A stretch of DNA of 64,000 bases from Orientallactaga sibirica (GCA_036365145.1 JAEOAD010002182.1:434001-498000), one strand, 5' to 3'. Positions 20,504 through 30,516 are shown, numbered from the stretch's first letter. Translations and numbers: made by a program. The notes: a model not told the origin generated them from the sequence alone.

Positions 20504-20720
20504 AGACAAGGTCTTGCTGTAGCCCAGGCTGACCTGGAATTCACTATGTAGTCTCAGGTGGCCTCAAATTCATAGTGATCCTCCTACCTCTGTCTCCTGA
20601 GTGCTGGGATTAAAGGCATGCGCCACCACTCCTGGCCGGAACTGAGATTTTAATTGCTTAATTAGTATAAAGTTAAACTGTCACATGCGACCAATGGCCA
20701 GAGGACAGCCCTACTCTGGA
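20335..20720. mobile_element. hAT-like DNA transposon remnant, split by a B1
   Basis: AGTAGCCACATGTGACTATG with TGTGGCCTGTGGCTAGTG left of the B1, and TTAATTGCTTAATTAG with ACCAATGGCCAGAGGACAG right of it, follow a known mammalian hAT non-autonomous element; exact family not assigned. Confidence 0.5.
20423..20637 (-). mobile_element. B1 SINE with about 80-nt poly-T
   Basis: Reverse B1 at 20503-20637 behind a nearly pure T run (20423-20502), the complement of a very long A tail. An approximate TSD GGAAC(A/T)GAGATTT flanks it. Confidence 0.92.
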
Positions 20721-20835
20721 GAGTAGCCTCTGCTATGCATCAATTCAGATGTGCCAGCAGTGGGTCCCCTATCACAGAAACCAAGATGGCCTTTTTCTTT
20801 TTTTCTTTTTTTTTTTTTCTCTCTCTCTCTCTCTT

Positions 20836-20910
20836 TTGTGTTACCAAGGATTGAATATTGGGCCTTGCACATTCTAGATAAGAACTGTACCACCCAGCTA
20901 CATCCCCAAG
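20836..20910 (-). mobile_element. ID-like SINE
   Basis: Reverse ID: CAAGGATTGAATATTGGGCC and ACCACCCAGCTACATCCCC, with a poly-T/CT tail at 20791-20835. Confidence 0.82.
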
Positions 20911-20934
20911 ATTTTGTTGTGCATTTTGTTTTTT

Positions 20935-21082
20935 CACTTTTTGTTTTGAGATAGGATCTTATTGAGTTGTTCAGATTGGCCTTGAATTTCCCTCCTTCCT
21001 ACAGGCACAGCAAACCTGATCCTCTTGCCTCAGCCTTCCCGGAAGCCACGGTTATGGACCTGCACCACCAGGCCTCGCAAAA
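20935..21082 (-). mobile_element. old B1-like SINE
   Basis: TTTTGAGATAGGATCTTATTG ... TGGACCTGCACCACCAGGCC, reverse B1 with a short insertion. Confidence 0.65.
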
Positions 21083-21090
21083 TGCCCTAC

Positions 21091-21297
21091 TTTTTTTTTG
21101 TTTTTTGGTTTTTTGTTGTTGTTGTTGTTGTTGTTTTTTGTTGTTGTTGTTTTTTTGGTTTTTCGAGGTAGGGTCTCACTCCGGCCCAGGCTGACCTGGA
21201 ATTAACTATGTAGTCTCAGGGTGGCCTTGAACTCATGGTGATCCTCCTGCCTCTGCCTCCCGAGTGCTGGGATTAAAGGCGTGCACCACCACGCCCA

Positions 21298-21299
<2 letters not shown>
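21091..21299 (-). mobile_element. B1 SINE
   Basis: Near-consensus reverse B1 behind a (TTG)n-rich tail. Confidence 0.93.
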
Positions 21300-21331
<32 letters not shown>

Positions 21332-21456
21332 TAGGGTCTCACACTAGCCCAGGCTGACCTGGAACTCTCTCTTCTAGTCAAGGCTGAACTCAAATGATCC
21401 TCCTATCTCAGTCTTCTGAGTGCTGGGATTAAAGACATGTGCCACCATACTGGGCT
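21300..21456 (-). mobile_element. B1 SINE
   Basis: Reverse copy with about 27 T at its left. Confidence 0.9.
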
Positions 21457-21464
21457 TGTCTGCT

Positions 21465-21626
21465 TTTATTTTTGTTTTTGTTTCTGTTTTTGAGGCAGGG
21501 TTACACTCTAATCCAGGCTCACCTGAGACTCACTCTGTAGCCCTAGGCTGGCCTTGAACTCCAAAGATCTTCCTACATCAGCCTATCACATGCTGGAATG
21601 AAATGCACGAATCACCACTCTTAGCA
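21465..21626 (-). mobile_element. old B1 SINE
   Basis: More diverged reverse copy ending GCACGAATCACCACTC. Confidence 0.75.
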
Positions 21627-21649
21627 AGGTGCCCTTCCTCCCCCCACCC

Positions 21650-21770
21650 CAAGTAGGGTCTCACTCTAGTCCAGGCTGACCTGGACTTCACTATGTAGTC
21701 TCAGGGTGGCCTCATGGTGATCCTCCTACTTCTGCCTCCCAAGTGCTGGGATTAAATGTCCGCACCCAGC
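21650..21770 (-). mobile_element. B1 SINE, small deletion
   Basis: GGTGGCCTCATGGTGATCC lacks the GAACT segment; head TGTCCGCACCCAGCC. Confidence 0.88.
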
Positions 21771-21789
21771 CTTTTTTTTTTTTTTTTTT

Positions 21790-22074
21790 AAGATGCCCTA
21801 TTTTTGTATAGACTAGTTTCAACTGGGTTCTGGCTGTTTCCACATGGAGTTAATCAGACAATGATCAACTGACCCACTGTCTCCTTTTCTAGGGCACAGG
21901 AACACAAAACTTCTGGGAAGGCAGTAGGAAACAACAGACACCTGTGCTAAGGACAAGGCCACCAGAAATGCCACTGGGCCCTGGCAGTGTGCCCTCTTCT
22001 TATGATGCCATTCACTCCAAGTCTGGAAGAGCAGAGGTACAACATGGCTGAAGGCTGCCACAGGCAAACATGCT
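21790..22074. other. non-repetitive interval
   Basis: No recognised repeat or exon. Confidence 0.4.
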
Positions 22075-22185
22075 CAGCTCTCAGTTACCAGTTGCATGAC
22101 CTTTAGCGAGTGATAACCTCTGTGAGCCTCATTTTCTTCATGTGCAAAATGGAGGCTGGGGTAAAGATCTTATAGACATAGGATG
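22075..22185 (-). mobile_element. MIR remnant
   Basis: CCAGTTGCATGACCTTTAGCG, CCTCATTTTCTTCATGTGCAAAATGGAGG: the MIR core. Confidence 0.72.
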
Positions 22186-22215
22186 AGGGCCACAGTGGTG
22201 CATATAAACACAAGT

Positions 22216-22345
22216 CAAGCGTGTTGGTGCATTACTGTAGCAGAGGTAAGAGCAGGCCAGTCTGGACTACACAATGTGTTTGAGGCCAGCCTGGGTTATA
22301 TAGAAAGACCCTGTCTCCAAAAATTTAAATAAATAAATAAGAAAG
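22216..22345 (+). mobile_element. old B1-like SINE
   Basis: GTTTGAGGCCAGCCTGGGTTATATAG then CCTGTCTCC. Confidence 0.6.
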
Positions 22346-22355
22346 CATTTCATGG

Positions 22356-22502
22356 CTTAGCAGTTAAGTTATTTCCTGTGAAGCCAAGGGATCCCGGTTC
22401 GATTCTTCAGTACCCACATAAGCCAGGTGCACAAAGAGCATATGCATCTGGAGTTTGTTTGTAGTGGCTAGAGGCTCTGGCATGCCAATTCTCTGTCTGT
22501 CT

Positions 22503-22548
<46 letters not shown>

Positions 22549-22602
22549 TCTGCTGGCAAATAAGTAAATAGAAATTTAAAAAATAAAATAAATTTTAAAA
22601 AA
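22356..22602 (+). mobile_element. Dip SINE, 5'-truncated
   Basis: Starts at GCTTAGCAGTTAAG and has a TSD GAAAGCATTTCATG / GAAAGCAGTTCATG, so it was truncated at insertion. Long (TC)n at 22500-22547. Confidence 0.92.
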
Positions 22603-22619
22603 AGAAAGCAGTTCATGCA

Positions 22620-22944
22620 TTCAACTGCACAAAGGAAGCATTTCATGTTCACTGAAATTAATATCATTACAAGTATTTATAATAAAAAAGCAAATCTTGA
22701 TTAATGGAACACTTATCCATGTCATACAGATGCTGTGAGGAATTCTTCTTACCTTTCCCTTCCCAAGTCTGGCTAGACTTCTCATTTTGCAAGTACCACC
22801 TTGTAGCATCTGTCTGTTTTGACCCCACACTTGAAGCTCCCATCATCTCTTTCTCTTGAGTAGCTGCTGGCCTATGCCCATCTTCATCTACCACTGATCC
22901 ATTCCTGGGAAGCTCAGACAAGAGTCCCTTTCCACCTCTATTCA
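22620..22944. other. non-repetitive interval
   Basis: No recognised repeat or exon. Confidence 0.4.
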
Positions 22945-23105
22945 AAACCTCCTACTCATTCCCCACAGCTCAACAAATAAAAACACACACTCCGAAGCCT
23001 GACTTTTAAGGCCTGCACAATTGATGTACAGGCCCCCTTCTTTGGTCAAGACTCCTTATTCTTCTGAGACTCCAGCCTTATCCCTAATTCCTAAGCATGC
23101 CTTTA
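22945..23105. mobile_element. possible L2 remnant
   Basis: TTTTAAGGCCTGCACAATTG and GAGACTCCAGCCTTATC resemble L2 sequence; weak. Confidence 0.35.
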
Positions 23106-23346
23106 AAAAAATCTCTGAGCCTTTCAGATTCAACAGATAGATCAATAGGACCAAATAAAAACTCATAAATGTAAATACAGGATTTAGTAGGAAGGAATGC
23201 AAAAAGTTGTTAAAATCTAGTAACAGAACACCTGCTGATTATTTGGAAAAATAAATCATAATTTCATCTCTAATTTCTTTCAAGCTAAATTACATATAGA
23301 TTAAACAAGTCAATGTTCAATTAAATTACAAAAAAACATAAAATGA

Positions 23347-23540
23347 AGGCTAGGGAGATGGCTCAGAAGTTAAAGGCACTTGCTACCAAAGCTTGCAGTC
23401 CTGTGTTTGAATCCCCACTTTCCACGAAAAGCCAGATACACAAGGTGGCAGCACATGAGTTGGGGATTTGTTTGCAGTGGCAGAAGGCCCTGGCATGCCC
23501 AATCTCTTCCTCACATCCTCCACAAATAAATATGTTTTCA
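23347..23540 (+). mobile_element. Dip SINE, older variant
   Basis: TTAAAGGCACTTGCTACCAAAGC and a short CT tract. Confidence 0.9.
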
Positions 23541-23558
23541 AAAAGTAAATTATAGAAG

Positions 23559-23707
23559 CCAGGCGTGGTGGCACACACCTTTAATCCCAGCACTCGGGAG
23601 GCAGAGGTAGGAGGATTGCTGTGAGTTTAAGGCCACCCTGAGACTACATAGTGACTTCCAGGTCAGCCTGGGCTAGAGGGAGACCCTACCTCGAAAACAA
23701 CAACAAA
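23559..23707 (+). mobile_element. B1 SINE
   Basis: AAATTATA on both sides of the element suggests a TSD. Confidence 0.93.
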
Positions 23708-23718
23708 AAAATTATAAA

Positions 23719-23890
23719 GCCAGACAAGGTGGCATACACCTGAAGTCCCAACATTCAGGAAGTTAAGGTAGGAGAACTGCCATGAGTTTGAGACCAGCCT
23801 GGGATTCAAAGTGAGTTTCAGGTCAGCCTAGGCTAAAGTGAGACCCTATCTCAAAAATATAAAATAAATACATAAATAAATAAATAAATA
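23719..23890 (+). mobile_element. B1 SINE, diverged
   Basis: GCCAGACAAGGTGGCATACACC; tail (AAAT)n. Confidence 0.85.
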
Positions 23891-23961
23891 ACAAATGAAA
23901 AGATTTACAGATTTTACCACTATTTTACTATTTAACTATTAATTAAAATTTTTTAACTTTT

Positions 23962-24163
23962 GGGCTGGAGGGATGGCTTAGCAGTTACGGCACTTGCCTG
24001 CAAAGCCAAAGGACTCAGGTTCAATTCCCAAGGCCCATGTAAGCCAGATACACAAGGAGGCACATGCCTCTGGAGTTCATTTACAGTGGCGGAAGGCCCT
24101 GGCATGTCCATTCTCTCTCTATCTGCCTCTCTCTAGTAAATAAAATAAAATAAATATTAAAAA
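23962..24163 (+). mobile_element. Dip SINE
   Basis: TTTAACTTTTG before and TTTAAACTTTTG after it form the TSD. Confidence 0.93.
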
Positions 24164-24202
24164 ATTTAAACTTTTGCTATAAAAAAATAATTTAACTTAA
24201 AC

Positions 24203-24360
24203 CAGGTATGGTGGCACAATCGTGGAGGCTGAAGGAGGAGAATCACTGTGAGTTCAAGGCAGCCTGCAGCTATAGAGTGAGTTCCAGAACAGCCTGAGAC
24301 TAAAGAGGGAGTTCCAGGTCAGCCTGGGCTAGAGCAAGACTCTATCTTGGAAAAAAAAAA

Positions 24361-24362
<2 letters not shown>
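24203..24362 (+). mobile_element. B1 SINE with rearranged middle
   Basis: The GAGTTCCAG segment occurs three times in partial tandem between 24276 and 24320. Confidence 0.8.
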
Positions 24363-24423
<61 letters not shown>

Positions 24424-24595
24424 GGGGAAGAAAGAAAAAGAGGGAAGGAAGGAAGGGAGGGAGGGAGAGAAGGAGGGAGGGAAGGAGGGAGGGAGGGAAG
24501 AAGGAAGGAAGGAAGGAGGGAGGGAGAGAGGGAAGAAGGAAGGAAGGAAGGAAGGGAGAAAAGAAAGAAGGAAGGAAGGAGAGAAAGAAAAAAGT
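24351..24595 (+). repeat. GAAA/GGAA polypurine microsatellite
   Basis: (GAAA)n followed by mixed GGAA/GGGA blocks, continuously purine for about 245 nt, grown from the B1 A tail. Confidence 0.95.
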
Positions 24596-24642
24596 TGGGG
24601 GACACGATGGCACATGCCTTTAATCCCAGCTCTAGTACTAGG
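24596..24642 (+). mobile_element. B1 SINE, 5' fragment
   Basis: GATGGCACATGCCTTTAATCCCAGC only, then an A run. Confidence 0.7.
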
Positions 24643-24666
24643 AAAAAAAAGAGAGCGAGATGAATG

Positions 24667-24825
24667 GCCAGGCATGATGTCACACACCTTTAATCCCAGC
24701 ATTTGGGAGGCAGAGGTAGAAGGATTGATGTGAGTTCAAGGCCAGCCTGAAACTACAGAGTGAATTCCAAATCAGCCTGGGCCACAGTGAGAACCTACCT
24801 CGAAAACAAAAGAAAAAGAAAAAAG
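24667..24825 (+). mobile_element. B1 SINE
   Basis: Complete copy. Confidence 0.92.
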
Positions 24826-25013
24826 CAAACAGTCAAACTTATGGCAAAAACCAAACTAAGATTATTTGGAAATAATAAATAATATTAACAACAAAATGTG
24901 AATAGCTTTGATAAGACAAATACTGTAATGACTAAACAAGAAAAAGATGAGCAGCCTGGTAGAAAACTTGGCAAAAGTCATCAAGACCTATTTTCTCAAA
25001 AAAATGAAAATAG

Positions 25014-25039
25014 ATGGTATGCCCATTCTCTCTTTCTCT

Positions 25040-25073
<34 letters not shown>

Positions 25074-25111
25074 CTTGCAAATAAATAAATTAATTAAAAA
25101 AAAAAAAAAAG
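25014..25111 (+). mobile_element. Dip SINE, 3' fragment
   Basis: Begins at TGCCCATTCTC; CT tract and GCAAATAAATAAA tail only. Confidence 0.85.
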
Positions 25112-25120
25112 AAAGAAACT

Positions 25121-25209
25121 AGAGCTGAGGTCTAGCTCAGTGGTAGAGTGCTTTCCTAGCATATATGAGGCCTTCGTTTTAATCCCCAGTATTGAAAAAA
25201 AAAAAAAAA
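25121..25209 (+). mobile_element. ID-like SINE
   Basis: GGTCTAGCTCAGTGGTAGAGTGC and TAATCCCCAGTATTG with A tail. Confidence 0.88.
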
Positions 25210-25211
25210 GC

Positions 25212-25322
25212 CAACAACTAAAAGTGGTAATGAAGCACTCAGGAAGGAAAGTGAGGCAGAAGGATTATGATTCAAACCCAATTTTGTATATATAGCAAGA
25301 CTATGTTTCAAAAAAACAAAAA
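25212..25322 (+). mobile_element. old B1-like SINE, degraded
   Basis: AGCACTCAGGAAGGAAAGTGAGGCAGAAGG and GCAAGACTATGTTTC are B1 landmarks. Confidence 0.5.
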
Positions 25323-25326
25323 AGTA

Positions 25327-25478
25327 AGCCAGGACTGATGGCACACGCCTTTTTAATCCCAGCACTTGGGAGGCAGAGGTAGGAGGATCACAGTGAGTTC
25401 AAGGCCACCCTGGGAATACATAGTGAGTTCCAGGTGAGCCTGGACTAGAGTGAAACCCTACCTCAAAACCACCCCCAA
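25327..25478 (+). mobile_element. B1 SINE
   Basis: Complete, with CCTTTTTAATCCC. Confidence 0.92.
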
Positions 25479-25485
25479 AAAAATA

Positions 25486-25672
25486 AGGGCTAGAAAGATG
25501 GCTCAGCAGTTAAGGTGCTTGCCTGCAAAACCTGAAGACCAGAGTTTAATGCCCAAGAACCCACATACTGGAGTTTATTTGCAGTGGCTAGAGGCCCTGG
25601 CACACCCATTCTCTCTGTCTCTCTTCTATCTCTCTCTGATTGCAAATAACTAACAAATAAATAAATAAATTT
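25486..25672 (+). mobile_element. Dip SINE, internal deletion
   Basis: CCCACATACTGGAGTTTATTTGCAG lacks the GCCAGATGCACAAGG block. Confidence 0.9.
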
Positions 25673-25675
25673 TTA

Positions 25676-25940
25676 GCACTGAGCTGCCTGATCACTTGGG
25701 AACTTCCAGAAGCTGATGAGTTTCCCTCCGATAGCGGAGGCCAGCAGAGAGGAGAGAGCCCCCTAGCCCTTACGCTCCACATTGGCTCTTTTCTTTGTCC
25801 CCTCCAGCTCCCCACATGTCAGGAGTTCTTTGAACTTTTTCCTTTCTTTTCTCTCCATGTTTTCTTCAGGCCCCCCACATGGGCTCACAAGTCATGTGGG
25901 TGTCTTTCCTTGGTTCTGTACTTCCCTCAATAAATATAAT
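25676..25940 (+). mobile_element. unidentified element, LTR-like 3' end
   Basis: An intact-looking 260-bp block ending in AATAAATATAATAATTTTAAAA. It holds two related motifs, CTCCCCACATGTCAGGAG and CCCCCCACATGGGCTC. Not a SINE; no family recognised. The A-rich end also fits a processed transcript. Confidence 0.35.
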
Positions 25941-25984
25941 AATTTTAAAAAATAAAATAAAAATAAATTTTTTTTAATAAAAAT

Positions 25985-26205
25985 GAGGGCTGGAGAAATG
26001 GCTCAGCAGTTGAGGCATTTGCCTGCAAGGTCTGATGACCCAGGTTCAATTCTCTAGTACCCATATAAAGCCAGATACATGGAGTAGCACATGCATCTGG
26101 AGTTTGTTGGCAGTGGCTGGGGCTCCTGGCGCACCCATTCTCTCTTTGTGTCTTCTCTCTGTATCTCTCTGCTTGCAAATAAATAAAAAATAATTTTAAA
26201 AAATG
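25985..26205 (+). mobile_element. Dip SINE
   Basis: Complete; CTGCTTGCAAATAAATAAA tail. Confidence 0.92.
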
Positions 26206-26210
26206 AAAAT

Positions 26211-26366
26211 GAGCCAGGTGTGGTGGTGCATGCTTTTAATCCCAGCACTTGGGAGGCAGAGGTAGGAGGATTGCTGTGAGTTCGAGGCCACCCTGAAACT
26301 ACATAGTGAATTCCAGGTCAGCCTGGGCTACAGTGAGACTCTACCTTAACAAAAAAAAAAAAAGAA
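26211..26366 (+). mobile_element. B1 SINE
   Basis: Complete, followed by (GAAA)n(GAAAA)n at 26363-26421. Confidence 0.92.
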
Positions 26367-26421
26367 AGAAAGAAAGAAAAGAAAAGAAAAGAAAAGAAAA
26401 GAAAAGAAAAGAAAAGAAAAG
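26363..26421 (+). repeat. (GAAAA)n microsatellite
   Basis: About nine AAAAG pentamers grown from the B1 tail. Confidence 0.95.
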
Positions 26422-26530
26422 GAGCTGGGCATGGTTGGTGCACACCTGTAATCCCAGCACTTAGGAGGTACTATATAGTGGATTCCAGCTCGGCCTAGGC
26501 TAGACACACTACTTCAAAAAACCAAAAAAT
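26422..26530 (+). mobile_element. B1 SINE, central deletion
   Basis: CTTAGGAGGTACTATATAGTGGATTCC omits about 40 nt. Confidence 0.85.
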
Positions 26531-26649
26531 AAATAAAATAAAATTTAAAAAACACCTTTATTGGTAGCTAGCAAAAAAAAAAAAAATCAGACATATTAAA
26601 AGTTGTATTCAGAATCTTTTAGATATAATTTATTATAGTAAAAAACCGT

Positions 26650-26793
26650 AGCTGGGCATGGTGGCACACGCCTTTAATCCCAGCACTGGGGAGGCAGAGG
26701 TAGGAGGATCGCCATGAGTTCAAGGCCACCCTGAGACTACATAGTGAATTCCAGGTCAGCCTGAGCTAGAGTGAGACCCTACCTCGAAACACC

Positions 26794-26822
<29 letters not shown>
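26650..26822 (+). mobile_element. B1 SINE
   Basis: Complete with about 30 A tail. Confidence 0.94.
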
Positions 26823-26824
<2 letters not shown>

Positions 26825-26825
26825 T

Positions 26826-27060
26826 GGACTGGAGAGATGGCTTAGCGGTTAAGTGCTTGCCTTTGAAGCCTAAGGAACCCAGTTTGAGGCTCAATTATTC
26901 CCCAGTACCCACATAAGCCAGATGCACAAGGTGGCGCATGCATCTGGAGTTTGTTTGCAATGGCTGGAGGCCCTGGTGCGCCCATTCTCTTTCTCTCCCT
27001 CCCTCTCCCTCTCTCTTTCTCTCTCTGTCACTCTCAAATAAATAAATTAAAATTTTTAAA
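26826..27060 (+). mobile_element. Dip SINE, B-box-insertion subfamily
   Basis: GTTTGAGGCTCAATTATTCC at the B box; inserted in the preceding B1 A tail. Confidence 0.92.
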
Positions 27061-27100
27061 AATGAAAACAATCTTAAAACCTAAAAATAAAGTAATACTG

Positions 27101-27325
27101 AGCTGGAGGGATGGCTTAGCAGTTAAGGTGCTTGCCTACAAAGCCAAAGGACCCAAGTTTGATTCCCCAGGACCCACTTAAGCAGATGCACAAGGTGGCA
27201 TATGCATCTGGTGTTCATCTGCAGTGGCTGAAGGCCCTGGCATGCCCATTCTCTCTCCCTCTGCCTCTCTCTCTCACACACACACACTCAAATAAATAAA
27301 ATAAATTTTAAAAGTTTTTTAAAAA
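27101..27325 (+). mobile_element. Dip SINE
   Basis: Complete, with a CACACACACA interruption in the CT tract. Confidence 0.92.
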
Positions 27326-27332
27326 TAAAGAA

Positions 27333-27488
27333 GGGTTGGAGAAATGGCTTAGTGGTTAAGGCGTTTGCCTGCGAAGCCAAAGGACCCAGGTTTGATTCCC
27401 CAGGACCCATGTAAGCCAGATGCACAAGGAGCATATGCATCTGGAGTTTGTTTGCAGTGGCTGGAGACCCTGGCATGCCCATTCTCTG

Positions 27489-27533
<45 letters not shown>

Positions 27534-27557
27534 CTGCAAATAAATAAATAAATAAAA
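27333..27557 (+). mobile_element. Dip SINE
   Basis: Complete; pure (TC)n at 27492-27530. Confidence 0.93.
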
Positions 27558-27631
27558 GCAAAACTTAAATTAATTATGGAACAGCACAATGACAGGATGG
27601 TATAAGGCATTTTAAATCCCAGTTGAAAGGG

Positions 27632-27770
27632 AGTTTTTTTTTTTTTTTTTTTTCTAGTTAAAGTCTTACATAACCCAGACTGGCCTCCAACTCTATGACC
27701 TTGAACTCCTGATCCTCCTCTTTCCCCCTTCCAAGTGTTAGGTACAGGCTTGTGCCACCACAGCGAGTTT
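27632..27770 (-). mobile_element. old B1-like SINE
   Basis: Reverse, CCAGACTGGCCTCCAACTC and GTGTTAGGTACAGGC; joined to the ID at its right. Confidence 0.65.
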
Positions 27771-27850
27771 GTGGTAGTGCTACAGATCAAACCCAGGGCT
27801 TCATGCATACTAGGCAAGCAGTCCAGCCACTGAGCAGCATCCCCACCCCA
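27771..27850 (-). mobile_element. ID-like SINE
   Basis: GATCAAACCCAGGGCTTCATGC and GAGCAGCATCCCCACC, reverse ID. With the neighbouring B1 it resembles an ID-B1 composite. Confidence 0.75.
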
Positions 27851-27958
27851 GCATCATGTTTTTAAAGAAAACTTAATGTTGAAATGTCTGTCATTATATA
27901 AGAAAAAGTTTTTTAAAAAGTTAAAAACATAAAAGACTAAAAGGAAACATATTAAAAC

Positions 27959-28115
27959 TGGCCATGTGTGGTGACGCACGCCTTTAACGCCAGCACTTGG
28001 GAGGCAGAGGTAGGAGGATCACTGTGAGTTCCAGGCCACTCTGAGACTACATAGTGAATTCCAGTTCAGCCTGAGCTAGAGTGAGACCCTCCTCAAAAAA
28101 CCAAATAACAACAAA
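27959..28115 (+). mobile_element. B1 SINE
   Basis: Complete copy. Confidence 0.92.
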
Positions 28116-28340
28116 ACAGACATGTGATCCAGTTCAATGTCACAGCAGTTTCTTAGCAGACATGAATCCTGGGTTTAGTGCCCAATACCATATGTGGGGG
28201 GAAACAGTAATATTTTGGGTAGTGGGCTGTGGGTTATTTTTGCTTTTCTCATCACAACAGTTGTACATATTTTCCAACTCTCCTACAGTGAACATGCACT
28301 ATTTTTATAAATGCTATTTTTAAAAATAGGAAAAAAGGAT
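28116..28340 (+). mobile_element. probable L1M 3' UTR remnant
   Basis: CAACTCTCCTACAGTGAACATG with ATTTTTATAA resembles the L1M 3' terminus. Confidence 0.4.
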
Positions 28341-28496
28341 TGTACCAATTATGAGGAAATGCTTGTGATCTAGCTTAGAAAAAAAGAGAGAGAGAGACTA
28401 CAAGAACATCCCCCAGGCCTGAGAGACTCAAAGGAAACACAGACATTGGGATCTGATAGCTGGATTTTCATTCGTTTATTCAGTTTATGTAATTTT

Positions 28497-28686
28497 TTTA
28501 TTTTTTTATTTTATTTTATTTTATTTTATTTTTGTTTTGTTTTGTTTTTCAAGGTATGGTCTCACTCTGGTCCACGCTGACCTGGAATTTACTGTGTAGC
28601 CTCAGGGTGCCCTTGAATTTATGGCGATCCTCCTTCCTCTGCCTCCCAAGTGCTGGGATTAAAGGTATGTACCACCATGCCCAGCT
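28497..28686 (-). mobile_element. B1 SINE
   Basis: Reverse B1 behind (TTTTA)n(TTTTG)n. GTTTATTCAG occurs on both sides. Confidence 0.92.
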
Positions 28687-28731
28687 AGTTTATCGTTTAT
28701 TCAGAATTTTATTAAAATTTGTAGAACAAGG

Positions 28732-28897
28732 AGCCGGGCATGGTGGCGCACGCCTTTAATCCCAGCACTCGGGAGGCAGAGGTAGGAGGATCACCGAGAG
28801 TTTGAGGCCACCCTGAGACTACATAGTTAATTCCAGGTCAGCCTGGACCAGAGTGAGACCCTACCTTGCAAAAAACCAAAAAAAAAAAAAAAAAATT
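28732..28897 (+). mobile_element. B1 SINE, young-type
   Basis: TSD AA(A)TTTGTAGAACAAG / AAATTGTAGAACAAG. Shares ACATAGTTAATTCC and CCTGGACCAG with 19447 and 63172. Confidence 0.95.
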
Positions 28898-29099
28898 GTA
28901 GAACAAGTAAAGTGAAATCTGATCTTGTCAGTCAAACATATGTGAGCATTCACTATGGATGAGGACATGGGAGGGGGTGGATGGTCGTCCCCTCCTCTGG
29001 GGCATCTGGCAATACCTCACAGAGCTGCTGCCCTGCAGCTTTGGCCCAGTCTCCCTTCCCTGGGGACCCTTCACAAGTAGATAGAGGGTCAGATGGGGA
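28898..29099. other. non-repetitive interval
   Basis: No repeat or exon recognised. Confidence 0.4.
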
Positions 29100-29285
29100 C
29101 AGCCACTGCAGCATTGTCAACTAAGTCAGAAAATGGAAGCAACCCAAGTGTCCAGCAATAGGAGACACAATAAAGAACACAAACAATGCAGATTGTGTGT
29201 ACAAATAAATACTACAGGGTAATTAAAAAGAAGGAACTACAAGAAATCTTGACAAATGCCAAAACCCCTGTGAGAGGGCACGTAT
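29100..29285 (+). mobile_element. L1M 3' remnant
   Basis: GGAAGCAACCCAAGTGTCC, CAATAGGAGACACAATAAAG and TAATTAAAAAGAAGGAACTAC form the classic L1 3' series. Confidence 0.7.
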
Positions 29286-29289
29286 GCCA

Positions 29290-29490
29290 AACTATAATAC
29301 AACAACCAACATGTGTGATGTGGGCTTTGTCTCGGCACTGTTCTAAGCTCTGGGCACACACAAGCTTACTTCATACCCCAAATAACACTTCAAGTAGGTT
29401 TTGTTTTACTACTGTTTATCTCATTTTACAGAAACTGAGGCACAGACCCAAGGACTTACGGTTGGTAAGTGGTAGGGCCTACCTCTGAAC
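29290..29490 (+). mobile_element. MIR remnant
   Basis: GCACTGTTCTAAGCTCTGGGC and CATTTTACAGAAACTGAGGCACAG. Confidence 0.85.
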
Positions 29491-29545
29491 CGAGATGGTC
29501 TGGGCAACAAAGCATCATGCCAACAGATTGAAAAGGATGTCATAG

Positions 29546-29695
29546 CCAGGCATGGTGGTGCACGCCATTAATCCCAGCACTGGGTAGGCTGAGGTAAGAG
29601 GATCACTGTGAGTTCGAGGCCACCCTGAGACTACATGATGAATCATGAATTCCAGGTCAGCCTATGCTAGAGTGAGACCCTACCTTGGGGGAAAA
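29546..29695 (+). mobile_element. B1 SINE
   Basis: Has a private ATGAATC repeat before AATTCCAGG. Confidence 0.9.
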
Positions 29696-29717
29696 ATAAA
29701 GATGTAACAAGTGTGAG

Positions 29718-29864
29718 TTTTATTTTTTAAAAGAGTCAGAGAGAGACTAAGAATGGGCATGCCAGGGCCTCCAGCTGCTACAAACTCCAGATGTATGCAC
29801 CACCTTGTGCATATGGCTTACGTGGATCCTAAGGAATCAAACCTGGGTCCTTAGGCTTTGCAGT
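29718..29864 (-). mobile_element. Dip SINE, head missing
   Basis: Stops at TTAGGCTTTGCAG where the next Dip tail begins. Confidence 0.88.
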
Positions 29865-30050
29865 TTATTTTTCTACGAGAGAGAGAAAGATAGTGATTGT
29901 GTGTACCAGAGGCTTCTGCCGCTGCAAATGAACTCCAAACAACATATGCCACATTGTGGATCTGGCTTTACATGGGTACTAGGGAATCAAACCCAGGCCA
30001 TCAGGCTTTACAAGCAAGTGCCTTTAACTGCTTAGCCATCTCTCCAGCCC
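29865..30050 (-). mobile_element. Dip SINE
   Basis: Older reverse variant (TTTACATGGGTACTAGGG), complete. Confidence 0.9.
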
Positions 30051-30059
30051 TCTTCTTAT

Positions 30060-30205
30060 TTTTTCTCTGATTTTTTGAAACAAGTTCTCACTATGTAGCC
30101 CAGGCAGGCCTCTAATTCACCATGTAGCTAAGGAAACTCTTGATATTCCTGCTTCAGCCTCCCTCTCAATGCTGTGATTACGGGCATGCACCACCAGACA
30201 CAGGC
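30060..30205 (-). mobile_element. old B1-like SINE
   Basis: Reverse; CACTATGTAGCCCAGGCAGGCC and GTGATTACGGGCATGCACC. Confidence 0.7.
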
Positions 30206-30235
30206 CCACATGTTCTTTTTCTAATAGTCATTTCT

Positions 30236-30516
30236 TTTTTTTTTTTTAATATTTTCTTTATTTTTATTTTTGGAGAGAGACACAGAGAGAGACAGACAGA
30301 GAGAGAGATAGAGAATGAGCGCACCAGCAGTCTCTCAGCTGCTGTGAACGAAATCCAGACGTGTGTGCCCCCTTGTGGGCAAGTGCAGCATTGCGCCCTT
30401 GTGTCACTTTGCATCTGGCTAAACGTGGGACCTGGAGATTGGAACCTGGAGATTGGAACCAGGTTCTTGGGCTTAGCAAGCAGGCGCCTTAACCGCTAAG
30501 CCATCTCTCCAGCCCT
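30236..30516 (-). mobile_element. Dip-D SINE (long subfamily)
   Basis: TSD CTAATAG(T)CATTTCT at 30221-30235 and 30517-30531. Carries the extra CAAGTGCAGCATTGCGCCC block and a private tandem copy of TGGAGATTGGAACC at the B box. Confidence 0.93.

Larger units (their letters stand above)
23120..25013 (+). mobile_element. old L1 fragment broken by SINEs (discontinuous)
   Basis: A/T-rich islands at 23120-23345, 23890-23961, 24164-24202 and 24826-25013 (for example GATCAATAGGACCAAATAAAAACTC) look like one L1 ORF2-end fragment into which the intervening SINEs inserted. Confidence 0.4.
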
